64,000 nucleotides of DNA from an uncultured Campylobacter sp. (GCF_944323605.1 NZ_CALUTC010000003.1:1-64000); one strand, 5' to 3'. Positions 1-8,643 are shown, counted from the first letter of the stretch. Numbers and translations are program-made. The notes: a model not told the origin generated them from the letters alone.

Positions 1-43
1 AAAAGACTAAAAAGTCACAAAAAAACGCCACAAAACAATCATA

Positions 44-322
44 TCACAGACTTGAAAGAGCAATTTCATCTCCGTCTTTAAATACATAGTCTCCAAGCAA
101 TCTAAAAGACTCATCACCTATATCAAAACTTACGATGTGCTCGTATGTAGTTATTGTTTCTCCTTTTATTTTTCCTTTTGTTTTGCCTGATACTACTTTT
201 TTTCCGTGAAGAAAAGAAAATGAGGTGCCTACATTACCTTTTATATCTCCATCTATGTAGCCTTGTGTATTGGTCAAGGTTTCCTTTTTATAGTCCTTAA
301 TTTTTCCTTGAAAAAATTCCAT
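44..322 (-). CDS. Small hypothetical protein, 92 aa
   Basis: I do not recognise a family. The product has no signal peptide or membrane segment. It is rich in Gly, Lys and Asp, with GYIDGDIKGN at residues 21-30 and LGDYVFKDGDEI close to the C terminus, which suggests a small beta-rich domain. The ATG is preceded by AAAGGTGA, a reasonable ribosome binding site. A run of 15 T (A on the coding strand) lies 39-53 bases upstream. The protein ends abruptly after the well-formed DGDEI segment, and another frame stays open for about 17 further codons, so a C-terminal truncation by frameshift is possible but unproven. Confidence 0.55.
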   Translation of the reverse strand: MEFFQGKIKDYKKETLTNTQGYIDGDIKGNVGTSFSFLHGKKVVSGKTKGKIKGETITTYEHIVSFDIGDESFRLLGDYVFKDGDEIALSSL

Positions 323-360
323 TTTTCACCTTTCTTTAAAGATTTGTAAATGAAATTCTA

Positions 361-375
361 TTTTTTTTTTTTTTT
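361..375. repeat. Homopolymer tract, T15
   Basis: An uninterrupted run of 15 T lies in the 77-base gap between the SurA-like gene and the small hypothetical gene, both on the minus strand. On their coding strand it is A15, upstream of the hypothetical gene's start. It is the longest homopolymer I see in the window. Tracts this long tend to vary in length, so it could alter promoter spacing or act as an UP-like element; that is inference. Confidence 0.9.
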
Positions 376-399
376 AATTTTTGCTTATTTTTTAAGTTT

Positions 400-1218
400 T
401 TATCTTAGATATTTTATTTCAGCCTTAACTCTTAATTTATCAAAATAATCACTAAGATATTCGTCTCTTTGCCTATTTGCATAAACATTTTTTACTTCAT
501 TTTTTATTTGTTCAAATTGAAAATATTCAGCATTGCTTTTAGCTATAACTCTGTATGATACAAAAATATCGCCATTTTGCATTATACTTGTGCTTTCATT
601 TTCTTTTATCCTAGAAAGAAATGCTAAGAGTCTAATATCGCTATTTTCAGGACTTAACACAACTCTTTGACTTTTTATAGATTTTGATCTTATACCACCT
701 CTTCTATATGTTTCAAGCTCTCTATCATTGCTTGAAGTTAAGACATCAGCACTTATTTTCGTAAAAAGCATAAATTCATCTCTATGATTTTCATAGTAGT
801 TTTTAGCACCTTGGTCGCTAGTATCTACTTTAAAACCACCTAGCAGAGCTTCATAAAGCTTCCTTTTTTCAAGTTGTGTTTTGAATTTATTTTTTGCTTT
901 TTGAAAATCACTAGGATTTAATCTAACTTTCATCGCACTAATAGAACTTCCGCTTTGTGATAGCATTTTATTCATTTCATCTTCTATTTCGTATTCATTA
1001 GCAAAAATTCTGTATTTTTCTATTTCCGCTAGTTCAAGTTTTTCATTTATAAGCTCGTTTATAGCTTCTTGCTTAGAAATTCTTCTATCTTGCATAAGTT
1101 TTTGAATTTCATATTTTGTTATAGCTTCTTTATTTACTGTTAATGCTATTGCATTTATTGTTTTTGCATAAGAAAAAATACAGATAAAAATAAGTAAAAA
1201 AAATAATCTCATTTTCAA
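400..1218 (-). CDS. SurA-like periplasmic chaperone / parvulin-type PPIase
   Basis: Probable periplasmic folding factor for outer-membrane proteins. The 272-residue product starts with a signal peptide (residues 1-18, hydrophobic core LFFLLIFICIFSYA), followed by a SurA_N-like helical region carrying ITKYEIQKLM and EAINELINEKLE (about 34-62), then a weakly conserved parvulin-like region at about 130-240. Length and layout match C. jejuni Cj1289, which I recall as a SurA-like chaperone, and that gene also sits divergently next to a glutamyl-tRNA synthetase gene. The PPIase part is degenerate, so chaperone activity is more likely than isomerase activity. A clean TATAAT box lies 24-29 bases upstream of the start. 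Confidence 0.8.
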   Translation of the reverse strand: MKMRLFFLLIFICIFSYAKTINAIALTVNKEAITKYEIQKLMQDRRISKQEAINELINEKLELAEIEKYRIFANEYEIEDEMNKMLSQSGSSISAMKVRLNPSDFQKAKNKFKTQLEKRKLYEALLGGFKVDTSDQGAKNYYENHRDEFMLFTKISADVLTSSNDRELETYRRGGIRSKSIKSQRVVLSPENSDIRLLAFLSRIKENESTSIMQNGDIFVSYRVIAKSNAEYFQFEQIKNEVKNVYANRQRDEYLSDYFDKLRVKAEIKYLR

Positions 1219-1241
1219 GCCTTTTTAAGTCTAAATATAGC

Positions 1242-1247
1242 ATTATA
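1242..1247 (-). promoter_or_regulatory. -10 box of the SurA-like gene
   Basis: Reading the minus strand, CGCTATAATGC contains a perfect TATAAT about 24 bases before the ATG. No convincing -35 box is seen, which is normal for the housekeeping sigma factor of Campylobacter. The gap to gltX is only 67 bases, so the divergent gltX promoter (TATAAA near 1261) lies beside it. Confidence 0.6.
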
Positions 1248-1285
1248 GCGTATTTAAGTGTATAAAATTTTAAGGACAAAACAAA

Positions 1286-2674
1286 ATGATAGTAACTCGC
1301 TTTGCACCGTCTCCAACAGGATACTTGCATATAGGAGGTCTTAGAACAGCCCTTTATAATTATCTTTATGCTAGAAAAAATGGTGGAAAATTTTTACTTC
1401 GTATAGAAGATACAGATTTAAAAAGAAATTCTTTAGAGGCTACAAAAGCCATTATAGAAGCTTTTAAATGGTGTGGTTTGGATTATGATTCAGAAATTTT
1501 TTACCAATCTAAAAGATTTGATATATATAAAAAATATATACAAAAATTATTAGATGAAAAAAAAGCTTATTATTGTTATATGAGTAAAGATGAATTAGAC
1601 GCTTTAAGAGCGACTCAAGAGGCAGCAAAACAAAGACCAAGATATGATGGACGATACAGAGACTTTGTAGGCACTCCTCCAAGCGGTATAAGTCCTGTCA
1701 TTCGTATAAAAGCTCCTTTAGACGGAGATATAAGCTTTTATGACGGCATAAAAGGTAGGATTAGCTTTAAAGCAGATGATATAGTAGATGATTTTATTAT
1801 AGCAAGAAGCGATGGTTCGCCTACTTATAATTTCACTGTCGTGGTAGATGATGCTTTAATGGGTGTTAGCGATGTGATAAGAGGAGATGATCATCTTTCA
1901 AATACCCCAAAACAGATTGTGATTTATGAAGCATTAGGTTTTGCTGTGCCAAAATTTTATCATGTTGCTATGATACATTCAAGTTCTGGTAAAAAGCTTT
2001 CAAAAAGAGACGGTGCTACTGATGTTATGGAATACAAAGCTATGGGGATTTTGCCAGAGGCTTTGCTGAATTTTTTAGTTCGCTTGGGTTGGAGTCACGG
2101 AGATGATGAAATTTTTTCTATGGACGAACTTAAAAATATTTTTTCTCCAGAACACATTAGCAAAAGTGCGTCTTCTTATGATTTTAAAAAGCTAGAATGG
2201 CTTAATGAATACTATATAAAAAATTTACCTTATGAGAATTTAAAGAAAAATTTAAAAGGACTTGGTTTTGATTTAGATATTGTTAAAAAGCCAGAATTCT
2301 TATTAGATATGTTAAGAGCAAGAGCTAAGACTTTGTTGGATATAATACAAAGTGCAAAGGATATTATAAATCAGCCACAAAAATATGATGAAAAAGGTAT
2401 CAAAAAATTTATAAATGAAAATACATTAAAAAATTTACAACTTTATGCACAAAAACTAGATAAAGAGCATAAGGCTGCTGATTTTGAAAATTTTACTAAT
2501 ACTTTTTTAAAAGATTATGACTTAGAGTTAAAAGATATAGCACAGGCTTTGAGATTAGCTTTGACCGGAAAAACAGTTAGTCCTAGTATATTTGAAGTCC
2601 TTGAATTTGTAGGAGTAGATGATAGCAAAAAAAGGATAGAACTTTTCTTGGAAAATATGAGGGCTATTTTTTGA
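1286..2674 (+). CDS. gltX: Glutamyl-tRNA synthetase (class I)
   Basis: Charges tRNA with glutamate in the cytosol. The 462-residue protein has the class I signatures: PSPTGYLHIGG (HIGH motif, residues 8-18), the RIEDTD segment at 39-44, and KKLSKRDG (KMSKS loop, 236-243). The ATG follows AAGGACAAAACAAA. Campylobacterales usually carry two GluRS paralogues, one of which can mischarge tRNA-Gln as substrate for GatCAB. The position beside a Cj1289-like gene suggests the orthologue of C. jejuni gltX2 (Cj1288c), but sequence alone does not tell me which tRNA it prefers. It overlaps mqnA by 4 bases. Confidence 0.96.
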   Translation: MIVTRFAPSPTGYLHIGGLRTALYNYLYARKNGGKFLLRIEDTDLKRNSLEATKAIIEAFKWCGLDYDSEIFYQSKRFDIYKKYIQKLLDEKKAYYCYMSKDELDALRATQEAAKQRPRYDGRYRDFVGTPPSGISPVIRIKAPLDGDISFYDGIKGRISFKADDIVDDFIIARSDGSPTYNFTVVVDDALMGVSDVIRGDDHLSNTPKQIVIYEALGFAVPKFYHVAMIHSSSGKKLSKRDGATDVMEYKAMGILPEALLNFLVRLGWSHGDDEIFSMDELKNIFSPEHISKSASSYDFKKLEWLNEYYIKNLPYENLKKNLKGLGFDLDIVKKPEFLLDMLRARAKTLLDIIQSAKDIINQPQKYDEKGIKKFINENTLKNLQLYAQKLDKEHKAADFENFTNTFLKDYDLELKDIAQALRLALTGKTVSPSIFEVLEFVGVDDSKKRIELFLENMRAIF

Positions 2675-3321
2675 TTTTTGCTAATATAGACTATTTAAAT
2701 TTGTTGCCTTTGCATATATATATCAAAAAATATCCCTTGCCAAATGGCATAAAAAAAGCTATGCATTACAAAAGCGGTGTGCCAAGCAAGATGAATAAAG
2801 CTATCTCTAATAGACAAATAGATTCAAGTGTTATTTCTAGCATAGAAAGTTTTAAAAAGAAATACAAAAAGCTTGATTTAGGAATTTGTGCTAATAAAAG
2901 AGTTTTAAGCGTTCTTGTCCAAAAAAATACAAGCTATGAAAAAGATAAAAGTTCAGCAACTTCAAATGCCCTTGCTAAGGTATTAAAACAAAATGGTAAG
3001 GTTGTGATAGGGGACGAGGCTCTTAGAAGATACATAAAAGAACCTCATCTTTATAATGATCTTTGCTCTTTGTGGTATGAAAAAACATCCTTGCCTTTTG
3101 TATTTGGGCGTTTTTCTTGTATAAGGCATAAAAAATTGTATGAAAAAATGCTTTATCCTTTTTTGAGAAAAAAAACAAAAATTCCTGCTTATATATTAGA
3201 AAGGTATTCTATACAAAGAGGCATAGACAAGAAAGATATAAAAAATTATTTAAATTTTATATATTATAAAATAGGCATAAGAGAAAAAATGGCTTTGAAA
3301 AAATTTCAAAGCCTACTATAA
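2671..3321 (+). CDS. mqnA: Chorismate dehydratase MqnA (futalosine menaquinone pathway)
   Basis: First enzyme of the futalosine route to menaquinone: converts chorismate to 3-[(1-carboxyvinyl)oxy]benzoate. The 216-residue product has the periplasmic-binding-protein fold features of the MqnA/MqnD family: NIDYLNLLPLHIY at residues 5-17, SGVPSKMNKAI at 35-45, SSVIS at 53-57, and KVVIGDEAL at 110-118 followed by DLCSLWYEKTSLPFVFGRF. The start is TTG inside the gltX stop (TTGA), which implies translational coupling. Its last ten codons also form a hairpin used as terminator for the opposite strand. The next pathway gene, mqnE, lies 8 kb away. Confidence 0.85.
   Translation: MIFANIDYLNLLPLHIYIKKYPLPNGIKKAMHYKSGVPSKMNKAISNRQIDSSVISSIESFKKKYKKLDLGICANKRVLSVLVQKNTSYEKDKSSATSNALAKVLKQNGKVVIGDEALRRYIKEPHLYNDLCSLWYEKTSLPFVFGRFSCIRHKKLYEKMLYPFLRKKTKIPAYILERYSIQRGIDKKDIKNYLNFIYYKIGIREKMALKKFQSLL
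3284..3313 (-). terminator. Rho-independent terminator of the cmeG-dsbC-like operon, inside mqnA
   Basis: A perfect 10-bp inverted repeat (GGCTTTGAAA at 3291-3300, TTTCAAAGCC at 3304-3313) encloses a 3-base loop. On the minus strand it is followed by ATTTTTTC, giving the U-run of an intrinsic terminator. It sits just after the stop of the DsbC-like gene and within the last codons of mqnA. On the plus strand no T-run follows, so it serves the minus-strand operon. Confidence 0.85.
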
Positions 3322-3324
3322 AGA

Positions 3325-4065
3325 CTATTTAGCTTCTAATATCATAGGAACTGCACTAAGTCCTAAAGAATTATATTTTTGATAAAGTTTTACAACTTCT
3401 TCTACTTCTTTTTTGCTAACATTGAAACCTTTTTCACTTTTTTCCGTATAGCTTGGTAATTTTTCACTATAATATTTTTCTAAAATTTTTATTTTATCCT
3501 CATCGTTTTTAGCTTTTTTAATTTCTTTGTAAATTAGAGCTGATTTTTCAAAAGCACTAAGACCATGCACTGGAGTTAATATAAGTTTGATTTGGTGAGT
3601 TTTTAAATCATTTCTTACATTTTTAAGATGCATTCTACAATACGGGCATTCTGGATCGCTAAATATATACACAAGAGGCTTTTTGCTATCGCCAAGACTA
3701 ATTAGCATTTTTTCTTTTTTTAACTCATTTAAAGCTTTTTTGCTAAATTCTTGTTTTTGTTCTAGCATTTTTTTAACTTCGTAGGATTGTTTATAGGAGA
3801 TATTTTTTTTAAGATCTATTATATCAGGGACTATTATATCGCCTTTTGTAAATATCATATCCTCTATTTTCATTTTGTCTGATTCAAGGCTTATAACAAC
3901 AGCTTCAAAATCACTTCCTTCTACTTTTTCTCTTTTTAGTATTTTTAATGTAGGTTTATTTAGTTGCTCTTTAAATGTTTCTTCGTAAAACTTTTTTATC
4001 TGTGCATCAGTGGCAGCTAAACTCAAACTCAATGTTGCACTTAAAAATAATATGATTTTTTTCAT
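3325..4065 (-). CDS. Periplasmic DsbC/DsbG-like thiol-disulfide oxidoreductase
   Basis: Probable periplasmic disulfide isomerase or reductase. The 246-residue protein has a signal peptide (MKKIILFLSATLSLSLAA), an N-terminal linker/dimerisation-like region, and a thioredoxin fold whose active site is FSDPECPYCRM (CPYC, residues 140-143). A cis-proline candidate lies in LSAVPMIL near the C terminus. Length and layout fit the DsbC/DsbG class. It starts in a TAATG overlap with the cmeG stop, so the two are co-transcribed. The nearest C. jejuni counterpart may be Cj1380; the substrate is unknown. Confidence 0.85.
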   Translation of the reverse strand: MKKIILFLSATLSLSLAATDAQIKKFYEETFKEQLNKPTLKILKREKVEGSDFEAVVISLESDKMKIEDMIFTKGDIIVPDIIDLKKNISYKQSYEVKKMLEQKQEFSKKALNELKKEKMLISLGDSKKPLVYIFSDPECPYCRMHLKNVRNDLKTHQIKLILTPVHGLSAFEKSALIYKEIKKAKNDEDKIKILEKYYSEKLPSYTEKSEKGFNVSKKEVEEVVKLYQKYNSLGLSAVPMILEAK

Positions 4066-5450
4066 TACTTATCCTTTTTTTCTAAGAGTGTGTTTTCATT
4101 TGTTTTTTTGCTATCAAATTTAATTACTATATTTTTTGAATTTTTATAAACCTCGATTACTCCGTAAGTATTTTGCATTTCTTTTATATTTATATCCTCA
4201 TTCAAATCAAGATATAAGTTTTTAAAGTCCTTAGGATTTTTTAGAAAAAATAATAATATAAGCCAAAGCAAAGACAATACAGATAGTATGGCAAAACTTT
4301 GTATTTCAAATTCATAGTGAAATGCAAGTCCTATGATACTTCCACCAATAAAGGCTCCAAAATATCCAAAAGCATTAAACACGCCAAGAGCAGCACCTTT
4401 TTCATTGACTTTAGCAAATTTAGAAGCACAGCTTTGCATTATAGGTTCGTGTAAATTAAATGCTATAAAAAATACAAATACCGCTATTATAAATACTATA
4501 AATGCAAGATCATCATATATCAAAGTGTAAATATATTTATACAAAAATAAATCATACGCATACAAACTTAAGGCAACTGCAACACAGTAAATTAAAAATA
4601 AAAATACACCAAGTATTAAAAACTGTTTAGAAAAACCTCTTTTTTCTCCTAAAGATCCAGCAATGCCCATTGCAAAAAAGCCAAATATCATAGATACCGT
4701 GTAAAGTTTCCAAAGATGTTCGCTAGCTACTACGCTAGAAGTGCCTAAGAGAGAACTTACGCCCATTTTCACAAATATTATAGGTGTTGTGAAAAAAGCT
4801 ATACTCATCAGCATTTTTTGCATAAAATTTGTAAAATTCATTATGAAAAAATTTTTTTCCGTAAAAAATACCTTCAGAGGAGTCTTTGTATTTTCGTGTT
4901 TTATTTTTACCTCTTTTGGCACTATAGTAAAAAGTAGTATTATACAGATCACTGTTAATATAGCACTTAGTTCAAATAAGCTTGAAAGCCCCCATTTTGC
5001 ACTCATTATCGGAGCTATTACCATAGATAGTGCAAATGCAAGACCTATAAACATACCCATTATAGCCATTGCTTTAGATCTTTGCTCTTCTACTATAAAA
5101 TCACTTATCATAGCTGTTGCTACCGCTCCTATAGCTCCAGCTCCTTGTAGAGTTCTTCCAAGTATCATAGTGTAAATATCATTTGCGTTGGCACATATAA
5201 TAGAGCCAAGTATAAATACCAATAAACCTATAAGCAGAGTTTTTTTGCGCCCTATTTTATCGCTTAAAATTCCAAAAGGAACTTGTAAAATCATTTGTGC
5301 TAGTGCATAAAGCCCTACTAAAAGCCCTACTAAAAAATCATTAGCATCTTTTAAAATAGAACTGTAAAGAGATAAAACGGGCAAGACTATAAACAGCCCA
5401 AAAAATCTTGTCCCAACTATGAAAGATAGTGGCAAAACGGTCTTTAACAT
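4065..5450 (-). CDS. cmeG: MFS multidrug efflux transporter, CmeG-like
   Basis: Inner-membrane proton-driven drug efflux pump of the major facilitator superfamily. The 461-residue protein has about 12 hydrophobic segments and the MFS loop motif GILSDKIGRKKTLL (about residues 60-73), plus LGRTLQGAGAIGAV, typical of drug/H+ antiporters. A hydrophilic C-terminal tail of about 50 residues follows the last membrane segment. Its position convergent-to-divergent with rdgB matches Cj1375 (CmeG), recalled as contributing to fluoroquinolone and oxidative-stress resistance. It is the first gene of a two-gene operon with the DsbC-like gene. Confidence 0.82.
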   Translation of the reverse strand: MLKTVLPLSFIVGTRFFGLFIVLPVLSLYSSILKDANDFLVGLLVGLYALAQMILQVPFGILSDKIGRKKTLLIGLLVFILGSIICANANDIYTMILGRTLQGAGAIGAVATAMISDFIVEEQRSKAMAIMGMFIGLAFALSMVIAPIMSAKWGLSSLFELSAILTVICIILLFTIVPKEVKIKHENTKTPLKVFFTEKNFFIMNFTNFMQKMLMSIAFFTTPIIFVKMGVSSLLGTSSVVASEHLWKLYTVSMIFGFFAMGIAGSLGEKRGFSKQFLILGVFLFLIYCVAVALSLYAYDLFLYKYIYTLIYDDLAFIVFIIAVFVFFIAFNLHEPIMQSCASKFAKVNEKGAALGVFNAFGYFGAFIGGSIIGLAFHYEFEIQSFAILSVLSLLWLILLFFLKNPKDFKNLYLDLNEDINIKEMQNTYGVIEVYKNSKNIVIKFDSKKTNENTLLEKKDK

Positions 5451-5552
5451 AAAGCAATCCTAATTTAATTAAAGACAAGATTCTACTATCTTTTAGTTTA
5501 TAAAAAGTCAATTATTTATTCTTAGTTAAATATTTTTCTTTAAACTTCTTTT

Positions 5553-6155
5553 ATGAAAAAGATTATCATAGCAAGTTCAAATGAAGGCAAAATAAAAGAA
5601 TTTAAAGCGTTATTGTATGAATTTGATTTCTTTTCTTTGAAAGATTTTTTTAATGGCGATATAGAAGAAAATGGAAATTCTTTTAAAGAAAATGCCTTGA
5701 TTAAGTCTAGAGCTGTTTTTGATTCTTTAAGCACTAAGGATAAAAAAGATTTTATAGTGCTAAGCGATGATAGTGGGCTTTGCGTAGAAGCTTTAAATGG
5801 TAAGCCTGGAATCTTTTCTGCTAGATTTTCTAAGCAAGGAAGCGATGAGGCGAATCGAAAGAAATTAATCACTGAGCTTAAAAATTTAAATTTAAGTCAA
5901 AGCAAGGCATATTTTCAAGCATTTATTGGGCTTTGTTGTGTTTATGGTGAATTTTGTGCTAGCGGTGTTTTGCGTGGATATGTGCTCAGCGAACAAAGAG
6001 GCGAGAATGGCTTTGGTTATGATTCTTTGTTTGTTCCAAGTGGTTTTGATAAAACATTAGCTGAACTTTCTTTTGAAGAAAAAAATTTAATATCTCATAG
6101 AAAAAAAGCTTTGCAAAATATAAGTTTTTTGTTAAGATTATTTAAAAAGGATTAG
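5553..6155 (+). CDS. rdgB: dITP/XTP pyrophosphatase (RdgB/HAM1)
   Basis: House-cleaning nucleotidase that hydrolyses non-canonical purine triphosphates (dITP, ITP, XTP) to monophosphates. The 200-residue product has the HAM1 signatures IIIASSNEGKIKEFK at residues 4-18, LSDDSGLCVEALNGKPG at about 70-86 (with the catalytic Asp), FGYDSLFVP, and the C-terminal ISHRKKAL substrate-binding motif. Length is normal for the family. Only 1 base separates its stop from the start of a 26-codon membrane peptide gene. Confidence 0.95.
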   Translation: MKKIIIASSNEGKIKEFKALLYEFDFFSLKDFFNGDIEENGNSFKENALIKSRAVFDSLSTKDKKDFIVLSDDSGLCVEALNGKPGIFSARFSKQGSDEANRKKLITELKNLNLSQSKAYFQAFIGLCCVYGEFCASGVLRGYVLSEQRGENGFGYDSLFVPSGFDKTLAELSFEEKNLISHRKKALQNISFLLRLFKKD

Positions 6156-6156
6156 T

Positions 6157-6237
6157 ATGAAATCTTTTATATACTACATAGCAATTATTGTTTTTGCTTA
6201 TGTTGTTTATATGGCTACTACTATTTATTTTTCTTAA
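6157..6237 (+). CDS. 26-residue single-membrane-span peptide
   Basis: A short ORF directly after rdgB, starting ATG at 6157 behind AAGGA with 5-base spacing, one of the better ribosome binding sites in the window. The product (starts MKSFIYYIAIIVFAYVVYMA, ends TTIYFS) is one hydrophobic helix with a short positive N terminus, as in known bacterial small membrane proteins. Its stop lies within the 3' end of the convergent RND gene (17-bp overlap). No family recognised. The strong SD and rdgB coupling support it; its short length is the main doubt. Confidence 0.55.
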   Translation: MKSFIYYIAIIVFAYVVYMATTIYFS

Positions 6238-8641
6238 CTTCTTTGTAGAAACTTGATAGCAACGAAGCGAGCAAGATAAGAGTTCCTAGCATTAGACATA
6301 GCATTACAAATATAATTAAAAGTGCAAATGTTATGGTAGGTATGAATTCACTTGTAAGCATTATCCCAAACCCAAGCACAACTGTTACAGTGGTATAAAG
6401 CAAAGCCGCTCCTATTTGAGAATGGCTTGTTAGTATTGATTTAAAAAGGCTTTTCTTTTGTCGTTCTTTCATAAATCTATGTATATAGTGTATGCTATCA
6501 TCAACACCTATACCAATGGCTATGGCTGATATAGTGATACTCATAAAATCAAGTGCTATCCCCAAAAATCCCATAAGAGCAAATATCAAACTAAGAGGTA
6601 TTAGATTTGCTATAATTGCTAAAAATGCCATTTTAACACTTTTAAAGACATATATAAACACTAAAAATATAGCTAAAGCCACAAAAATCAATGTATCAAA
6701 TTGAGATGAAAAAAGACTTTGAAGCATATTGTTATAAAGTAGCATTACATTAGTTATATAAATTTCTACATTTTCATCTTTTAGTAAATTTTCTAAATCA
6801 ATTTTAAGATTTTTTATAAATTCATCTCTGTTTAAATTCTCATCAGAATCAAGTATCCTCATAGAAAATCTAAGTTCATTGTTTTCTATGCTTACGTAAG
6901 GTTTTAAAAGCTGTTCTTTGAAATCAGAGTTTAAATTTTCATTTAAAAAAGCAAGGGTAAAATCATCTAATTCTTTGCCATCATTCATGATTTTACCAAG
7001 TTCTAAAAGACTGTTTAAACTTAAAACAGAGCCTACAAATTCTCTATCCTGTAAAAACGTATGCACTTTTTTTGCTATTCTTTTTTTATGAGAATTAAAA
7101 AAGTAAGTATCATTTTTGCCAAGTTCCTCAAATTCTGCTTCAAAACTATCAAGCGTTTTGCTATCTTGTTTTTCATCTTCTTTAAATTTTATTATCACAT
7201 CAAGCGGTATTGTGCCGCCGAGTTTTTCATCTATTTTTAGCATACCTTTTTTTATTTCGCTATTGTCTTTAAAATAATTTACAAAAGAATTTTCAACTTT
7301 TAACTTTGAAATTCCAAGCAAAGCTAGAAGTATTATAAATAGGCTTATTGTATATACAAAAACTCTTTTTTTTATGCTGATTTTTCCTAATTTTTTTAAG
7401 AAGCTTAATCTAGTATATCTTATACAATATTCTTTTTTTGGTAATATGCTTAATATACTTGCAAACAATACATAGCAAAGTATCAAAGATATACAAATTC
7501 CAACACTCATCATAATGCCTAAATTTATGATAGGATTTATATTTGAAAATATAAGACTTAAAAATCCTATAACAGTTGTTAATATGGCGTAAAAACTAGG
7601 TTTTGCTTTTGATAAAAGAGTAGCTAATAATACCTTTTTGGTGGAGCTTTGTTTAAATTTATGTGAATATTCTATAAAATGAGTGCTTAGGTGGATACTT
7701 AAAGAAAGGCTTATTATCAATACTAAAGGCACAAAATTTGAAGATATTACCGTTAGTCTAAAGTCAAGCAATGCAAAAATTCCACTAACCGTAGATAAGC
7801 TTATAAAAGATATAAAAAGCGGCAAAAATACAAAACGAGCAGTTCTAAAAAAATACCATAAAGCAAGAGCTAGTATGAAGACTAATGCAAAAGAATAATA
7901 CAACATATCTTTTTTTATGTAATAAATCATATCATCAGCTATCATACGAATTCCGCCAAGATAAAATTTATCCTTATCATCTTGTTTTGCTATAAGCTCT
8001 CTTATATCTTTTATAAGTTTTTCTTGCTTTTTAATCTCATTTTCTTGATGTTTTTTAAGTTCAGTTCTATAACTTTCCTTTTCATTTTCATTTGAGGCTT
8101 CATCTCTTAATTTTATAAGTTCATTATATCTTGTATCTTTTTTTAGATATATTATAAAAGCAACTGTCTGTGCATCTTTTGAGATAATATTATTTGTATA
8201 AAATGGGTGAGATAAAAGTTCTTTTTTAGCCCTGCTTAAATTTGTATCTTTGCTAAGTATATTTGGCAGCACGGCAAGCTTATCTTGCAAACTTAAATCA
8301 TCGCTGTTTAATAAAATTGCATTTGTTATATTTAATACAGACTTTACACCATCTATTTTTGTTAATTCTTGTGCTAGTATTTCATTTTTTATTAAATTTT
8401 CTTTATCAAATGTTTCATCATTGCTATCGTAGGCAAGGATTAAAAAATCTTCACTTGCAAAATGAGAAGAAAGTTCTCTGTAAATTTTTAAATCCTCATC
8501 ATCTTCTAAAAGCAAGCTTTCTGCACTAGCATCAACTGTCAATTTAAAAGAAAACAAGGATATAAAAATGCATATAAAAACTGTTGCAAAAAGAGTTATC
8601 TTTGCATTGTTTATTATAAATTTTAAACTTTTTTCAAGCAT
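6221..8641 (-). CDS. RND/MMPL-superfamily membrane exporter (HpnN-like)
   Basis: Large inner-membrane protein of 806 residues with the duplicated RND layout: N-terminal membrane helix (about 10-32), a periplasmic loop with many charged residues, about five membrane helices, then a second helix, loop and helix bundle. The second bundle holds ISAIAIGIGVDDSIHYIHRF, the MMPL/RND helix with the conserved Asp pair (GVDDS). HpnN-like members move lipids rather than drugs. The adjacent mlaC and mlaA genes support a lipid-transfer role. It ends a six-gene operon starting at mqnE. C. jejuni counterpart recalled as Cj1373. Substrate unknown. Confidence 0.85.
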   Translation of the reverse strand: MLEKSLKFIINNAKITLFATVFICIFISLFSFKLTVDASAESLLLEDDEDLKIYRELSSHFASEDFLILAYDSNDETFDKENLIKNEILAQELTKIDGVKSVLNITNAILLNSDDLSLQDKLAVLPNILSKDTNLSRAKKELLSHPFYTNNIISKDAQTVAFIIYLKKDTRYNELIKLRDEASNENEKESYRTELKKHQENEIKKQEKLIKDIRELIAKQDDKDKFYLGGIRMIADDMIYYIKKDMLYYSFALVFILALALWYFFRTARFVFLPLFISFISLSTVSGIFALLDFRLTVISSNFVPLVLIISLSLSIHLSTHFIEYSHKFKQSSTKKVLLATLLSKAKPSFYAILTTVIGFLSLIFSNINPIINLGIMMSVGICISLILCYVLFASILSILPKKEYCIRYTRLSFLKKLGKISIKKRVFVYTISLFIILLALLGISKLKVENSFVNYFKDNSEIKKGMLKIDEKLGGTIPLDVIIKFKEDEKQDSKTLDSFEAEFEELGKNDTYFFNSHKKRIAKKVHTFLQDREFVGSVLSLNSLLELGKIMNDGKELDDFTLAFLNENLNSDFKEQLLKPYVSIENNELRFSMRILDSDENLNRDEFIKNLKIDLENLLKDENVEIYITNVMLLYNNMLQSLFSSQFDTLIFVALAIFLVFIYVFKSVKMAFLAIIANLIPLSLIFALMGFLGIALDFMSITISAIAIGIGVDDSIHYIHRFMKERQKKSLFKSILTSHSQIGAALLYTTVTVVLGFGIMLTSEFIPTITFALLIIFVMLCLMLGTLILLASLLSSFYKEVKKNK

Positions 8642-8643
8642 TA

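Noticed and set aside
3284-3313. Terminator for gltX-mqnA on the plus strand
   Set aside because: The hairpin is followed by a T-run only when read on the minus strand.
4741-5175. Long open frame opposite cmeG (and similar ones opposite murJ, msbA, prs and alaS)
   Set aside because: Antisense shadow of a well-conserved membrane-protein gene; no SD and no family resemblance.
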